From Anarhynchus alexandrinus (Eukaryota > Chordata > Aves > Charadriiformes > Charadriidae): a stretch of DNA of 64,000 bases. The notes beneath the pieces were generated by a model. That model was not told the DNA's origin. It was given only the letters and a program-made list of their open reading frames with translations, and made no database searches. How positions within the stretch are numbered: the stretch's first letter is position 1; each line of letters begins with the position of its first letter. The position numbers and the translations under genes were made by a program. This document shows positions 14,416 to 27,787 of the stretch, piece by piece. The stretch spans positions 4,143,098-4,207,097 of the forward strand of contig VUYV01000061.1 of NCBI GenBank assembly GCA_008711295.1, in the 5' to 3' direction.

Positions 14416-17400
14416 CTACAAATACAGTTTATTAGTTGAGTAAATTAGATAGAAATATAGCACATATGTAAAAGTTTAATAGTAATTCCTCCTCCCAGCA
14501 GCAGAACTTTTTGTGTATGATCAGCTGTGACAGTAAAACAACTTTAATAACAATCATTCAATTTCTTTCCTTCCTCCCTCCAATGAGAAAGGAAGACTTT
14601 GCTGTTACTGTCATGCAAATACTACCTGGGTTAACACTTTTACTGCAGGTGACGTATTTTCTCTAGTGTACAAAATCAGGAAAATATTGTTATCAGACCT
14701 GAATAAGACTCTTCAAATGCATACAAAAACATTTTGCTGGCAAAGCAAGCTATTACAATACTCTAGTTTTATCAAATTCTCAATTGAAGGTGCACACCAA
14801 ATGCAGTCAGGAGTCATTTCATTTAAAAAAGAAAAATTATATCCCCACAGAAGAATTAACATACATATTTCTTTGCTCGCCTACTTATTAGTCCCTTAAC
14901 AATTTCACTTCTGTTACAGATCTGATTTAACAGTTAAAGCTCAAGCAAAGATAAAATGGTAAGCAAGGGAAAACTTGTTGGATCTCATTTTGCGGAGGCT
15001 GACATATTGGCCATATGCCACAACTGATCTTCATAGAAAGGCCCGCAAAATAGCTTCTGCCTTCTAAAATATGTTTCTCAAAATGCAACATTTTCTTTAT
15101 AGCCGAAATAACTGCCCAAAGACACATTTTGAAGTAATGATTATAACCTTCTCCATGATGACCAACCACACATCTGTTCATCTCAGACCTTTAACCCTTT
15201 TTGCGTTGACTTGCACTGGGAAGAGAAACATGAACTACACCAGTTATGTTGGCAGATAGATCAACTTTGACTTTGGAAGAGCATATCCCAGTCTCTGGAT
15301 ACATCCATTTCCTATTCTTCTATATTGGATGTATTCTTATTTCTTTCCCCTAGGCATCTAGAGACAAGGGTATTGATGAGGTAACAAATCTAATGTATAC
15401 AATAAACAGAAGCAGACAGGATGGGGAAGTGAATCAGAAGACACTTATCTTTGCTGATATTTTCTTATGAAGTACATACAAATTTTCATTGTTTGTTACC
15501 CTGTGGTCTCCAGCATCAGTGCCAAACAATGCATTTTACGCAGTGCATTTGGCAAAGGGATCATCACTGAAAAATCTATTGTTATTTATGCCTTTTTTTT
15601 TTTGAGCTGAAGGGTAAGTAACAGCATTTTAAATCAACCCTTTAAGTGGTAGGAAGTGCAGAGGACCATCTACAGCAACATACTACTACTTAATGGCAGC
15701 ACAGGTTGCTAGCATTCCAGAAAGCAATGATGATGAACTACATCAAACCCAGCAAAATCCAGCCCCCTCAGAACCTTCTTTTTTCACCTGCTCTTCTGAA
15801 ACATATCCCTACACCTTTGAAGGATGTTTGCAGTGTGTTCTCAGCAGGGCCCTGTACTCCAAGTTTCTACTTCTAGTTTGACACAGATTAAACCTATTGA
15901 TCTTCAGAGCATGCATGCTGCAAGTTATTTATTATGCAAGCTGCTGTGGAGGTGGTCCTTTGGGAAAATTGTGTGTGTGGGAGAGCAGAGTTTGATATTC
16001 TGCAAGCACATCAGGTATGTTTTCAGATTTTGTGTCAAGGCTTCTAGAGCCACAGATAGGCACCTCCTCTGTTTAACAACAGAGCTCAGAATATACAAAA
16101 AAAAAACCCAACACCAAAGATTTGCTTCTACCTTTCATGCTAAATGGACATGCATTCTTACTACAATTCTAGATTAGTCCTCCTGTGATCTAGACCTGTT
16201 TGACAGATCATACACAGGAAACCATGGATTCACTCGCTAGGCAGGCTCAGTCTAGAATTCAACCTGCTGAAGAACTCTGTGCATGACTGGGAAGCTGCAC
16301 CACCATATCTCCACAGAGCTGTTAGTGACAGGAAAGCATATCGTGAGCAGAAAGGAAAGCACTGAGCTGATCCAACCTCCCAAGCAGTAGCAGCAGAGCA
16401 CTGGTTGAGTTGAAGTTACTAAAAGGCTATCTAAAAAGCTTTGATGGTTCCTCACAAAGTGATGTAAGGAAGGCTTTTTTTTTTTTTTTTAAACAGAATT
16501 TTACAAATGGAGAATGGAAGCGAAGAAAGCAGGTAATTCCCTAAGGATAACTGCCTTGACAGAAGAGAAAATTAAACCTTGCCCCAAGTCAGGCCCTTGG
16601 GCCACTGAAGTGTCCCTTCACTGATGTTTCATAATCCTTTCCTCTAATCATTTATGGTTATTTAATTCAGTTCACAATACATATTTCTGAAGAATTTCAT
16701 TGTATACAGAAGGAGGAATTAATCCTGGTAACATAGTCCCAGATGTTTAATGTTTTTTTCCCCTCTACTTATAATTGTTACTAATTTTAAAAGGCAATAA
16801 CTTTTCCTTTCTCAGTATTTAATAGGGCTACTCCTACCATTGCAACAAATGGAAACAAAAAAAAAACAGGCAGAGGGTTTGATCTCAGTTAGTGCCATAC
16901 CCCATCCTGCACAGCAGTCAGTACCTAATGACTCAGAGAAAGATGGAAGTAACCTGCAAACATGTGTCCAAATATAAGCTTCTAATTTCTAGTCAAGAAG
17001 TAAACCTGAAGCATGAAAGTGCAAATTTTTTTACTGTCTTTTCAGTCACTGTTTTATTCCGGGTGGAGGAAGATACATTTTCTTTTGATTGTAGCTGGAT
17101 AAAGGATCAAACTTGCTTATTTGAACTTGCAGATTACCGGATAAGAATACAAATCCACCTGAGATGTCTGAACTGGGGGGTTCATGGAGACGGCAGTTAT
17201 GATGAACTTCAGGATTTCTTCTGTGTTGAATGATTGAAACACACCAACAACACAGCTGGGCCCTGCTGAAAGCAACCTATGATAGTAGTATAAAATCTGT
17301 AGACAAATCTTGAAGCCACAGCTGAATTCTATTTAAACTCCTACCAATTTGGTTCACCAACTACACAAATATTGCCACAGATGTATGGGTTAAACACTTC

Positions 17401-18928
17401 CCACCTCCCACACCACTGCAGGTCAAAGATGACATTTAAAAACATATAACAAGCAAAAAAATTTAAAAGGGACTGAAGCAAGGAAAGGGCCAAGATGTCA
17501 GCGATCCCATCCAGCGAGCAGCCACAGACACCACTGCACTGTCAGTCCTAATAGATAATAAACATCAGGGCAAGCAGAAATGTCTTGTCTGCCACAGAAA
17601 GCATAACATAAAACTTATGTTCCGAGTAAAGAATATTTTCAATGTGACAGTCAATGACAGTTAATCTTTAATACAGAACTAATGTAAGAGGCTTGTGTTT
17701 CTCTGTTACTAAGGTGATGAAAAGGAACCGTAGAAGCAGCTGTCTCCATTCTAACTTTAAAGCAAGCAGTAAAAATTAAGAAAGAATGTATCAGTCACCT
17801 GGAATGTTTGTCTCAACCACAAATGCAAACTTGAAGAATTGCTAGAGGAATAGATATTTAATTTTACACAAAACTTTAAAGCATTGGTGCTGCTGGTAGT
17901 GACTCCACTTCTAGCTTTGGTTGTGTCAAAATATTTACATGTAAAATCAAGAATAATCAGCTGCTTTCCCAGGGCACAACAATATTTCAAATTTCATCAG
18001 TCTTCCAGTAGCATACAATTAAAGTTATTAAGGCTCCAATTTGCTTGTACACTGGCAGGCCAAGAGTCACATTTCTGCCTCTCCACCTGAGCTGGTGATC
18101 AGAAGCAATACGTTGCAGAGGATTCTTTTAATTTCAGACAGTCAACATTAACTACCAAACTGGCACAAGATTTGAAAAGAAACAGACAAAACTTCAGAAA
18201 TTAATTTTAACACGCATTTAGTAGCATTCTCACTTTGACACCGAATTCCACATGATTTCAATGATTTATAACCATTATGGAATGAAACCCACAGCACAGG
18301 AATTCAGCTGGAGGCTCCTATGAACCTGAACCTATCTTAGCCTTGCAAGCCCTCAGCAGCAAAGCCGTTACTTGGCCAGCATGGAGCAAGCGGAGGCAGA
18401 ATCAAGCCTGCACAGGAAAGTTGTGGCAACCATGCAGAGTACATCTGTCACGGAGAATTACCCTAAAAATACTGAAACATGCACTCCAGCTGTAGGCTGC
18501 CAAAGCCACAGAAAGCTTTCATATCTACTAACAGCCTAGAGTATTCGGGGTCTGAAGAACATAGCAGCAGTAGTTGTTAAAGGACATGATTTACTCCAAA
18601 ATTCACATGAAGGTTATTTTAACCTTCTTTCGGACAAGTGAGATTACTAGAGCCTTAAAGGGTATAACAACTCTACTATTCCTAGCTTACTTAACATATA
18701 AATGCAATTAAATGAAGGAGACTTTTTAAAGCATTCATCATGCTAACGAAGAATAAGTTGCCAGTATGTCCTTGAACTGCAAAAAAAAAAAAATCATTAA
18801 GAAACCCAAATGTTCCTGTTGGCTTTTCTCAAAATTAAATGAGATCCTAAAAAGCAAAAGTCATTTAATTTTGTGCTTTATACAGTTGGATTGGATTAGA
18901 ACATAGTAAGTATCGAAACATTTGGTAC
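14416..18928 (-). other. KLHL2: KLHL2 intron 3
   Basis: This is a 4.5-kb intron with GT-AG ends. A 113-codon open frame on the opposite strand (16892-17233) has no recognisable domain and is treated as chance. I see no repeats beyond short A and T runs. Confidence 0.9.
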
Positions 18929-19035
18929 CTGTAAACATGGCATGGAAGTAGGGGCTGCAGGCGGCTAGCACAACTCTATGCGCTGCAATTTCCATGTCTT
19001 CAGCTACTATCGTCACATCACACAGCAAGTTTTGA
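18929..19035 (-). CDS. KLHL2: KLHL2 exon 3: BTB domain core
   Basis: The exon is 107 bp, between the acceptor aaatag (AG at 19036-19037) and the donor GT at 18927-18928. It completes the split Ser codon from exon 2, encodes [20 protein letters not shown] then [15 protein letters not shown], and ends with a single G that forms Gly with exon 4. This is the classic BTB/POZ core: the CDV strand, the [13 protein letters not shown] helix and the MFTG turn. The only substitution I notice against human is Ser to Ala in MEIxAHR. Confidence 0.97.
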
Positions 19036-22000
19036 CTATTTAGAAATATCAGAGAAGGCAATTTCACATAAGTGAATTACAACAGATAAGCATATAATAT
19101 CACACACAATTTCTTTTCCCATGCCCTCAAAAGAGGCAGGCAGACAATGTTGATGAAGCATTGTTTTTAAATGCGTTACACAACCACATGGCTATTACTC
19201 AGTCGGATTACAGATGGTGCTTGGGTACACAGAACTTTCTAAAAATCAAACAACTGAATTGTGATTTCTTGCACAGAGTTTTCTGCATTGAATAACCAAA
19301 ATTGTATCAGCCCAATTTATAAGACTTCTCACTCGAAGTCTGCGCCTCTTTGAATAACTATGATAGAAAGAAGAATTTTATATACACAAACACTAAAAAA
19401 ATTGAGGTAAGAAATAAGACTTTACAGATAACAAAGAATCCAAACTTCAATTGTGATGCCTGTGCCACGTTACACTGGAATCCCATGCCTACTTAATTGT
19501 TTAAAATCACTACTCAGTCATGTCTATATTTACTGTTTTCCAAGCATTTTCACACACAGCCCATGCACACAATAGCAATTATTTTTCCACTTTGACCAGT
19601 TTAGAATTTATTATGGTTAACTTCATATCTTGCCTGACTTTTTATTTTCATTACATCCATTTGCATTCTTGTCCTTTGCAACTGTAATACTTATTTCCTC
19701 CCTCTTCTGTTGCAACAAAGTAACATCTCATTTATAATCATTCCTAATATAGGTGTTTCCAATGCAGCTTACAGCTATTGGATATACCTCTTCTAGTGAA
19801 ACCCACCACACCATGTATTCTTTATAACCCAATTTTCTAGATGGAAAAGGGGAGGGGGAAGGGGAAGAGGAAACAAACACAAAATCAAACCACAAACTAA
19901 GAAATCCACCACAACACCAAAAGGCTGCAATTTCCCAGCATCTAAATAGCCATAGTCACAGTTGCCTTTTTAAATCCTTCTCATGCTAGCACTGTCCCTG
20001 TAGAAGTAGCATACAATCCACAGAAGTCAGTGCCAGGGCAACAAAGGGAAGAGGGGGGAGAATACAATCTAACAGAACATACTCCTTAAGGACAGAGCTA
20101 GAGCTGTACACCAATCCAGCGATCTCTATCCTCGGTACTTTTGAAAAGATAAATTTTTACCTTTCCTGAATATATAGAGTGCAGACTTTGTGACAGTTTG
20201 CAACTGCCTCGCAGAGCTGCAGCAGAGACTGGGATGAGCAGTTGCATTTTGCTTCGACAGAGCTAGAGCTCTCGGCCAGACTGCTCATAGTCACTTCAGT
20301 CCAAAGAAAATTCCATGATCTCTCAGCGTCTGCAATCATTCAGTTTCTTTGAGCACAGTCTCAAGTAAGAGGGCCTTGGGGAGACCACACACCAAAAATT
20401 TTGGTAGCCACAACTCACCTTTGGGGCCATATTGCAACCCTGGCCTTAGAATATTTTCCCCCCTTTCAGCTCTTAATACCTCCAGCAACTATCTAAATCT
20501 CATGAGTTTAGCCTGCAATACGCTTATTATAAAAAACAAAAAGATAATATAAGGTAATGACCGTACCCAGATGAAACACACAATTCAGAGGAGCTTGAAA
20601 ACAACCATTACATTTATTATACAAAAATTGCAACAGAAAGCTGCACATAAGGTGTCATCAGATACCCAGCTTTTTCAGACACCCGCACTTATCTTGATGA
20701 TAGGAACAAAAGGCTTTACACCTAGCTGCACAGAAATACCAAAGATAACAATAAAGCCAGAAGCAACAGAATTACATCAATGCAGAACTCCAGCTAATTA
20801 ATTACACCGTGCATATATTGACATAGTAACTTAGAGGTAGTCCGGACACATCTCTAGTCTGGAACTGCATTAGGTGAATGAATATGCTCTGCGTTACTAC
20901 AAAGCTGACAAGCTAAATTAACTACTAAATAAAGAGACAAGCTTATAAACTTAATCAAGTACTCTGTTGCAAGCATCTTGTGGCTTCCACGGCAACTCAT
21001 CACCTTCATTTCATGAGGGCAAACCAATTCGTTTTAGAAAAACTTGCATTCTGAAGCGATATTGTACTAATTTGCTTGTATAGAGCAACTGAATCAACAG
21101 AACCATGGTGGGTACACCATCTTGGTAAAGGAAATGATAAAATGAGAAATGGGGGGGCAAAAAAAGCATAGATTTAAGAACAATAAATGTTTACCAGCTT
21201 GCAGGTTATTCTTCATTGGTTTATATAGGTCATTACCCCCATCTTCAAAAGATTTTGGTCAAGTCTTGTTTGTAAGAAAGAGGATTTTAACAAATATAGG
21301 TAAGGTCAAACTCCATTGTGATAAAAACAGATTATAATGAAGAGGAAAGACAGGCGTCAGAGGGTAATTTCTTCATATGTCAAGAACTAATTAGCTATCT
21401 TAATGATCTCTCTGACTCAGTGTTGAGATGATGGTGAGTAATGAAATGACAAAAACTACCAAGGACAAAATTACTCAAATTTGTCAAAATTTGAAGGCAC
21501 AGAAAAACCCTCTTATGAGCTAATAGAACCAGGCAACTTGACAAAAATGTAATATAAACTCACAGAATTAAGCATTCCAAAACCAACATATTTTAGATGC
21601 TTAAGCAGATGATTTCTTCACTAGTTACCCACTTTCTGGAGAGTATACCTCTGGCAAATACCTGCTTATGCTACACTAATGAAAAGAACTGAGATAGAAA
21701 CCACTTTAAAGATGCAGTCAATAAAATCAAAAATATAATTTACTTGATTAATATTAGGTCTTCATTTAGAGTCATGAAGCCTGAAACGTTTCTAAAATAT
21801 TTCAGTTTATTTTTTCAAATTAATAAATACAAATATTAATGTTTATAGTCTTATCTAATTAGCACTTGCCGTTTTAAAAGCTGTACTCAGCTTAAACAGT
21901 AAACATCGCGGCATCAACTACCTTATTGAATAAAAACTATAGTTAAGGTTTGCACAGTACTGCTCTTGTTCCAACTTTAACTATTTATACATGTAAGACA

Positions 22001-23512
22001 AAATTGCTCAAATTGCTTCTACAGCAATTCAAATTTAAGTAACCATGGAAACTAAAGTATATCCTGAAAATAATCCACAGCCTTCAACAATGCACTCTGC
22101 TGGAAGACCACGTATCTTTTACTCGCAACACAACAAAAATGCAGGTAAGGTTTCTGACTTCTGAAACTGTTGTAAGATTCATTCTGGGAAACTGTTTCTT
22201 CATCTAAACTCTTGCTCATCCTCAGGAAGTCATGGCTACTGGCTCTGGCCAGGCTCTATTACACTCCTTGAGACACTGCATCTGGTTACTAGGATCCTTG
22301 AAAAAGCTAAGGGCGTAAGATGAAGCAACAAGTATCAGTCTGTCCAGCACAAGGTAACGAGGCTGTTAACATACTAGAAAAATAGTCTCTGCTCTTATCC
22401 CATTATCCTCAGACGATGGGAATCTTTTGGCTGGATTTAAGTCATTTCTAGTCAGCATATGATTTTCTGCGATCTTCCAGTACAGTACAAACTGTCACAG
22501 CCAGATAAATACATTGATCTGACCACAGTATCTACCATAGTATTAAAGTTTTACCCATACGGAACAGCGAAGATCAAAGGCTGAGGCATACTTTAATAGG
22601 GTATCAGTTGCTGCCTTTTTTTTCACGTGAAGCCTCTCCAGTTTTTAATCTTATATGGGAAATAACAAAGGACTATGGGATTTTCACACCCTCCAGTATT
22701 GTTTGTGCTAAAGAAGTGTTTTATTTATTTAATTTCTCCATTGTTGCTGTTAGTTATAAAGCTGAATTACTGTCAGTGATAGTTGTGAGTCCTAATTACC
22801 AGAGCTCAGTTGTGAGCTCTAATTACCAGCTGTCACAGTTTTCAACACTATCTCACCTACTCATATGTAGAAAATAAATCAGTACAGGTGCTAAGAACAG
22901 CATCAGCACCAGTCTCCCAGTTTTGTTCAAACTGACGGTAGTATCACTCAAGGTCTTACAACACTTGACTGAGAAAAGTTACTTTCAACATTCGTTTTGG
23001 GAGTTCATCAATTTCTCCCAGGGGGCAAGCAAAAGATAACTAAGAAAAGAAAGTGTACTGGTTTACATCTGTTAGACTGTGACCCATGTCTCCAGACTAG
23101 AAAATTTTAACATTTTTCCAGTTCACAGCCTACCACAAAAATCAACAACAGGCATACAAAGTGCCTTAGGCTCAGCTAAAGATTCACTTTTCATCTGTCC
23201 AGGATCAACTACATACAAGACAGGATCAGTAACTGTAATTCCTTAAATACATCCTCCAAGTATTTTTCAAGTCTCATAAACCTAGTTTTGATTAACTTAT
23301 GAGGGGAAAAAAAACATACTGCACACATTACAGCTATCATCACATGACTATCATTCAGCCAGCACTTCATTGTATATTTAATCCTTCTCATCAGCTACAT
23401 TTCTGGAATTGCATATTCTTAGTAACTAAACTATTATTATTAACTTAATAAATGCAAATGAAAGCAAAAATGTATTATGGACTCCAGGCAGATGTATTCA
23501 GTGAAGTAATAC
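19036..23512 (-). other. KLHL2: KLHL2 intron 2
   Basis: This is a 4.5-kb intron with GT-AG ends. It contains a purine-rich tract at about 19841-19872 and a 27-bp tandem duplication at 22781-22834. There is no coding sequence that I recognise. Confidence 0.9.
22781..22834. repeat. 27-bp tandem duplication
   Basis: Two adjacent 27-base copies share agttgtgag and taattaccag, starting at 22781 and 22808. They lie in KLHL2 intron 2. Confidence 0.85.
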
Positions 23513-23638
23513 CTTCTTAATTCATTCATAACTTTAAAAGCTTTCTTCATGTGCCATGGATTTACTGTAACGGGACAGTGAATTTCAGTGTTATCGTCTT
23601 TCAGATCCAAGGGCTTCTGATGGCAAAGTTTGGTACAT
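23513..23638 (-). CDS. KLHL2: KLHL2 exon 2: N-terminal tail and start of BTB domain
   Basis: The exon is 126 bp. On the minus strand it follows an acceptor ending cattccag (AG at 23639-23640) and ends before a GT donor at 23511-23512. The first base completes a codon from exon 1; then come 41 full codons, and the last two bases (AG) make Ser with the first base of exon 3. It encodes CTKLCHQKPLDLKDDN and later VTVNPWHMKKAFKVMNELR, which align without gaps to the human KLHL2 N-terminus that I know. An upstream coding exon is required because the exon opens inside a codon. Confidence 0.96.
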
Positions 23639-26042
23639 CTGGAATGAAAGAGGAAAAAAAGAAAAGCGTTAATACTTCTGTCCAGTGTCCAGTTCTGTCA
23701 GTCTTATTTTCTCCACCTTCATCTTGGGGAGGAGGAGAAGATTTCTTCTTCAACTTATTCTTTACTCCAAGCAATTTTGGTTTCCCTATTACCAACAGCA
23801 TAGAGGAGTAGGCAGAATTCCCAAGGAAGCGATAAATTGGTGACCAACACTAGTCAGGTTAACAGAGGCATTCAGGGCTAACCGTAATCTCCACTACAGA
23901 AAACATGAAGATGATGCCCTAGAATACTTCCAATAAGCCCTGAAGTGAGAGGAAAAGCAGAGGTTCGGGAATTTTTAGCCTGGTGCTCGTACAGATTGAT
24001 GGTAGAATGCAACATCCACCACCCTGGTCTCTCAATGCCTTCACTGCTTGTGAGACAAGAGCCGCTCTCTGCCCCTCCACCAGGACCTCCCTTTCTGGAT
24101 CATGCAGCTCCCAGTTCATCTCTGACAGGAAGACCAGATGGTGACTACTGTAACTGTCCAGGCTTTCCCTAGCAGCAGCATGAAACATAAATGAGTATAA
24201 GAAGAACTGGGTAGTTTTGCAGATCCACGCAATGTTTTGAAAAGCAAAAGTGACCAAACTCTTAATTTTTCTTACTCTCAAAACCACAACCAAAATAGCA
24301 AGAGAAAAACTAAGTAGTGTGAAAAATCATAAGCTCTATCTACAATTATCTCCTTCTACAAGAAATGCCTATATTCTACAGACACTAACTTCTGTAGAAA
24401 AATGATTATGTACACCCCTCAGTCACTGGGACTGTCCAAACAGCAAGTGGGTTTTTCATGCCAAGCCAAGCAGTTTTGCATTTATAATCCCAATGTTATC
24501 CTTATAAGGCAAATTACATTGTTGTAGTACTTAGGAAATGCTTAGCATCAGTGATGTTTTCACCTACACTATTGTAATGGTATTCCTGGACCTCTAAGCT
24601 GGAAATAAACAAAATCACTGAAGTCACTTGGTGGGGTAACTGACCCTAGTATATCTGATTTCAAATAAAAACCCAATCTTACTCGCTTTGGGTAAGAATA
24701 GTCAAACTGAATGCATGCATTGACTCCCAGAATTCCAGCCTCTCTTCTACCATACCTAAAACTTTTTACTTGGGCATGTCTAAGAAAGCGTAAATGAAAA
24801 ACTCAAAGCTAAATAAGATTTTAACTTAGAACTCTACATTCTGTGCACTGCAACAGCATATAAAGCAAAGTATTTGTCTCTACTTTTCATGACTCCAAAA
24901 CCAGCAACAAAATTTTGGAGCAAAACAACACAAAACAGCATCAAACAACAAAGGAATAAAAAAAGTATCTGTAAAATACTGGCTAAAAAAGTAAGGTCCA
25001 TCTACAGAACTCAAACTACTACCCACTTACTGCACTGTACCACAAAACTGCTATGAATTAAAAGTTTCATGCTCAATTTTGAAAATTATACAACTCATTG
25101 CTGAAACAAACAGCAATTTTGCATGTCAGAAAAAAAAAATCAAGTCACATGTTACACAGCACATACACATGCTGTTGTACAGAGAGAAAAAAAAAGACAT
25201 CCTATCTAGCAAACTCCTTTAGACTGAATGTCACTCTTCTAAGTTATGTGACATACGTAGTGATCAGCATTCAGAAAAACGATACACAGAAATCAGTGAC
25301 TTCAGGGAACATTCAAAACACCAAAGACTGACTGTGAAGAGACCCAACTTTTAATTATACCACTAACTTACCGAGTCTAAGATAAGAACATTTCTTTTTA
25401 CATCCCAAACCAATACATCAGATACTGATGTGTACATATCTGCACAGATATACAGACTATATACATATCACATACAGATATGCAAGAAAAAAAGTGGCCC
25501 AAGTTGCCTCTAAAGAGCTGCCAAGCAACCTGGACAGACGGAGGAGTTCCTATGAAGCGTAAATTCATTTGCTGAAGTTTCATTAGCTTGTCACAAAGGA
25601 CGATTCTGTTTTAAGGTAATGAAGCCTACCAAACCGTCAGTCATATGCCTTCTATTTTGAGAACCGCTCGTCTTCCTGAACTTACTTCAATCTCTCACCA
25701 TTTCACCGGTTGGGTCAAAGCTGTCTGCGACTGGTTCCCTTTGGTTTGTTCTCACGAGCTTCACCCACAGCGTACCTGAAAACAACCTCCTGACGGCGTG
25801 GGATAAAGCTACGCTGAACCGGAGCGTATAAGCCTGGATGAACCCATCCTGAAGTGCAGCTGGAAATAGGTGGCTTGCCTAGCGCGTCGCTACTAAAAAA
25901 GACGCTTAACAAAATAACCAGAAAACCGGGAGTGCGATGAGCATGACTGCTGAGTCAAACAGGGAGTAAATTGGGACCACATATGGAGGAAGCAGAAGGA
26001 GTGAGGGGGAGGAGGGAAAAATTAAAAAAAAAAAAAAAAAAA
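23639..26042 (-). other. KLHL2: KLHL2 intron 1 and promoter-proximal shore
   Basis: This is the intronic stretch between exon 2 and the sequence gap. CpG content rises from about 25.6 kb towards the gap, as expected for the shore of a promoter island. A 19-base A run (26024-26042) touches the gap. No conserved exon 1 could be read here. Confidence 0.6.
25951..25957. promoter_or_regulatory. TGAGTCA (AP-1 / NF-E2-like) site near the KLHL2 island
   Basis: This is an exact TGAGTCA within TGCTGAGTCA, which also fits the NF-E2/MAF half-site. It lies about 90 bases from the gap edge, on the KLHL2 side. Sequence match only; such heptamers are also common by chance. Confidence 0.3.
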
Positions 26043-26655
26043 NNNNNNNNNNNNNNNNNNNNNNNNNNNNNNNNNNNNNNNNNNNNNNNNNNNNNNNNNN
26101 NNNNNNNNNNNNNNNNNNNNNNNNNNNNNNNNNNNNNNNNNNNNNNNNNNNNNNNNNNNNNNNNNNNNNNNNNNNNNNNNNNNNNNNNNNNNNNNNNNNN
26201 NNNNNNNNNNNNNNNNNNNNNNNNNNNNNNNNNNNNNNNNNNNNNNNNNNNNNNNNNNNNNNNNNNNNNNNNNNNNNNNNNNNNNNNNNNNNNNNNNNNN
26301 NNNNNNNNNNNNNNNNNNNNNNNNNNNNNNNNNNNNNNNNNNNNNNNNNNNNNNNNNNNNNNNNNNNNNNNNNNNNNNNNNNNNNNNNNNNNNNNNNNNN
26401 NNNNNNNNNNNNNNNNNNNNNNNNNNNNNNNNNNNNNNNNNNNNNNNNNNNNNNNNNNNNNNNNNNNNNNNNNNNNNNNNNNNNNNNNNNNNNNNNNNNN
26501 NNNNNNNNNNNNNNNNNNNNNNNNNNNNNNNNNNNNNNNNNNNNNNNNNNNNNNNNNNNNNNNNNNNNNNNNNNNNNNNNNNNNNNNNNNNNNNNNNNNN
26601 NNNNNNNNNNNNNNNNNNNNNNNNNNNNNNNNNNNNNNNNNNNNNNNNNNNNNNN
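26043..26655. other. Assembly gap (613 N) in the KLHL2 CpG island
   Basis: The gap is flanked by a 19-base A run on the left and four perfect GGCCC units (26656-26675) on the right. The unsequenced part probably holds the transcription start and exon 1 of KLHL2. Confidence 0.95.
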
Positions 26656-27060
26656 GGCCCGGCCCGGCCCGGCCCCTGTGAGGCGCTGGGGGGGGGTCGC
26701 CCCTCTGGCGGCGCCGTCCCCCGGCTGGGCAAGGCACCCCCCGACGGTGCCCTCGGGGCTGCCCGTCCCTGGCCTTTCGGGAAGAGGAGGGCGAGTGGGT
26801 GGCGTTCCCTTTTGCTGGGAGAAGCGTGTCCTCCGAGGGGGATGAGCCCGGGCCCAATGTCCCTTCTCGGCCCCCGCACACCCGAGCGGGGTATCTGCCG
26901 CCTCCCGGGCGAGATGAGGGCCGGAGAGCGGCCGCAGTGAGGCCGCCCTCCTCCGCGGGGACACCCACCGCACACAGAGCGGCCGGGCCAGGCGGTGCTG
27001 GGCGGCGGGCAGCGTGGCGTGGGGCACTGCTGCGTGTAGGGACACAGAGCTGCTCGAGGG
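26656..27060 (-). promoter_or_regulatory. KLHL2: CpG island, probable KLHL2 promoter
   Basis: This block is very GC-rich and CpG-dense, unlike the AT-rich surroundings. It lies about 3 kb upstream of KLHL2 exon 2 on the sense (minus) strand. It starts with GGCCC units that touch the gap. Long open frames through it on both strands are a side effect of GC richness and of translating N, not genes. The exact start site is not visible. Confidence 0.75.
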
Positions 27061-27556
27061 CCTGGAGCCAGGGCTGCCTCGTCTTTCTCTTTTTTTTTTG
27101 TTTTTTGGGGTGGGGGAGAAAAAAAAGAGTAAAAATTGGCCACAGGTCTCCTCCACGAGCAGACCCACCCCTGTGGAGGGGCGCCTGCAGCCTCATCCCA
27201 GGCCGGCCTGGGAGCTGGCCTGGCATCAGCTTGTGGGTGGTCGCAGCGCAGAGAAGGGGCCGAAGCAGAGCCCAGAGAAGGTGGAGGTGGGATTTGAGCA
27301 GGCTGCAGTGCCTGTGCTCTGGGTCACGGTGACCCACTGGGTCTCGTCCGCTGTCGTTTTGAGCCAGTCCAGCGGAACGGTGACTGCGCCCCCCAAAACA
27401 GCCGCCCTCCTGGCTGCAGTTGTGCAACCGCAGACATGGCTGATGTTGAGCCTTAAGTACTTGAGTTGTGTTTTAATGTTTGCTTCATACAAAAAAAGAA
27501 ACAAGGACAGGACAGCAATCTATTTCAAACGTGTCTTTGTAAGCAACACTAACACT
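27061..27556. other. Upstream shore of the KLHL2 island
   Basis: GC content falls away from the island across this stretch. A 181-codon plus-strand open frame (27014-27559) starts at GTG and runs into a CR1 copy; it shows no known domain. I see nothing else here. Confidence 0.6.
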
Positions 27557-27787
27557 TGAACATAGGAAGTTCCATCTAAACATGAGGAGGGACTTCTTTA
27601 CTTTGAGGGTAGCAGAGCACTGGAACAGGCTGCCCAGAGAGGCTGTGGAGTCTCCCACGCTGGAGACATTCAAAACCCGCCTGGACACTGTCCTGTGCAA
27701 CCTGCTGTAGATGAACCTGGTCTGGCAGCGGTTTGGACTAGATCTCCAGAGGTCCCTTCCAACTCTGACTGTGATTCTGTGATTCTA
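27557..27787 (+). mobile_element. CR1 LINE 3' end (older subfamily)
   Basis: The copy matches the 3' part of avian CR1, including catctaaacatgaggaggga, tggaacaggctgcccagaga and the terminal gattctgtgattct repeats. The wording differs from the three other long copies in this window, so it belongs to a different CR1 subfamily. It is 5'-truncated, as CR1 usually is. Confidence 0.93.

Larger units (their letters stand above)
14294..23638 (-). other. KLHL2: KLHL2 (Kelch-like 2, Mayven), partial gene: coding exons 2-4 of a larger gene
   Basis: Three minus-strand exons join in frame to give about 118 codons, the N-terminal tail and the first part of the BTB domain of KLHL2. Family knowledge: KLHL2 is a cytoplasmic BTB-BACK-Kelch protein. 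Its BTB domain dimerises and binds CUL3, and its Kelch propeller binds actin and recruits substrates such as WNK kinases for ubiquitination. Seen here: a tail with HQKPLDLKDDN, then [33 protein letters not shown] and VRIKEVDGWTLRMLIDYIYT. The last two stretches fit KLHL2 rather than KLHL3, whose equivalents as I recall them read IEIKDVDGQTLSKLIDYIYT and LLCDVMIVAEDVEI. The rest of BTB, BACK and the six Kelch repeats would lie left of position 1. Exon 1, a few codons in human, was not found and probably lies in the gap at 26043-26655. Identity is near certain; the gene model is incomplete at both ends. Confidence 0.97.

Noticed and set aside
16892..17233. 113-codon plus-strand frame in KLHL2 intron 3
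   Set aside because: No domain, no Kozak context, and frames of this length occur by chance in 64 kb of six-frame sequence.
20157..20339. Possible alternative first exon on the minus strand in KLHL2 intron 2
   Set aside because: A short frame ends near a donor-like GTAAAA, but there is no acceptor or promoter evidence and no protein similarity I know.
14294..23638. KLHL3 instead of KLHL2
   Set aside because: The diagnostic stretches ([29 protein letters not shown]) fit KLHL2, as I recall both proteins, and the neighbour TMEM192 fits the KLHL2 locus.
25906..27427. Very long minus-strand open frames (up to 490 codons) across the KLHL2 island
   Set aside because: Most of their length is translated N. 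The rest is GC-rich sequence open in several frames, with no domain and no match to the KLHL2 N-terminus.
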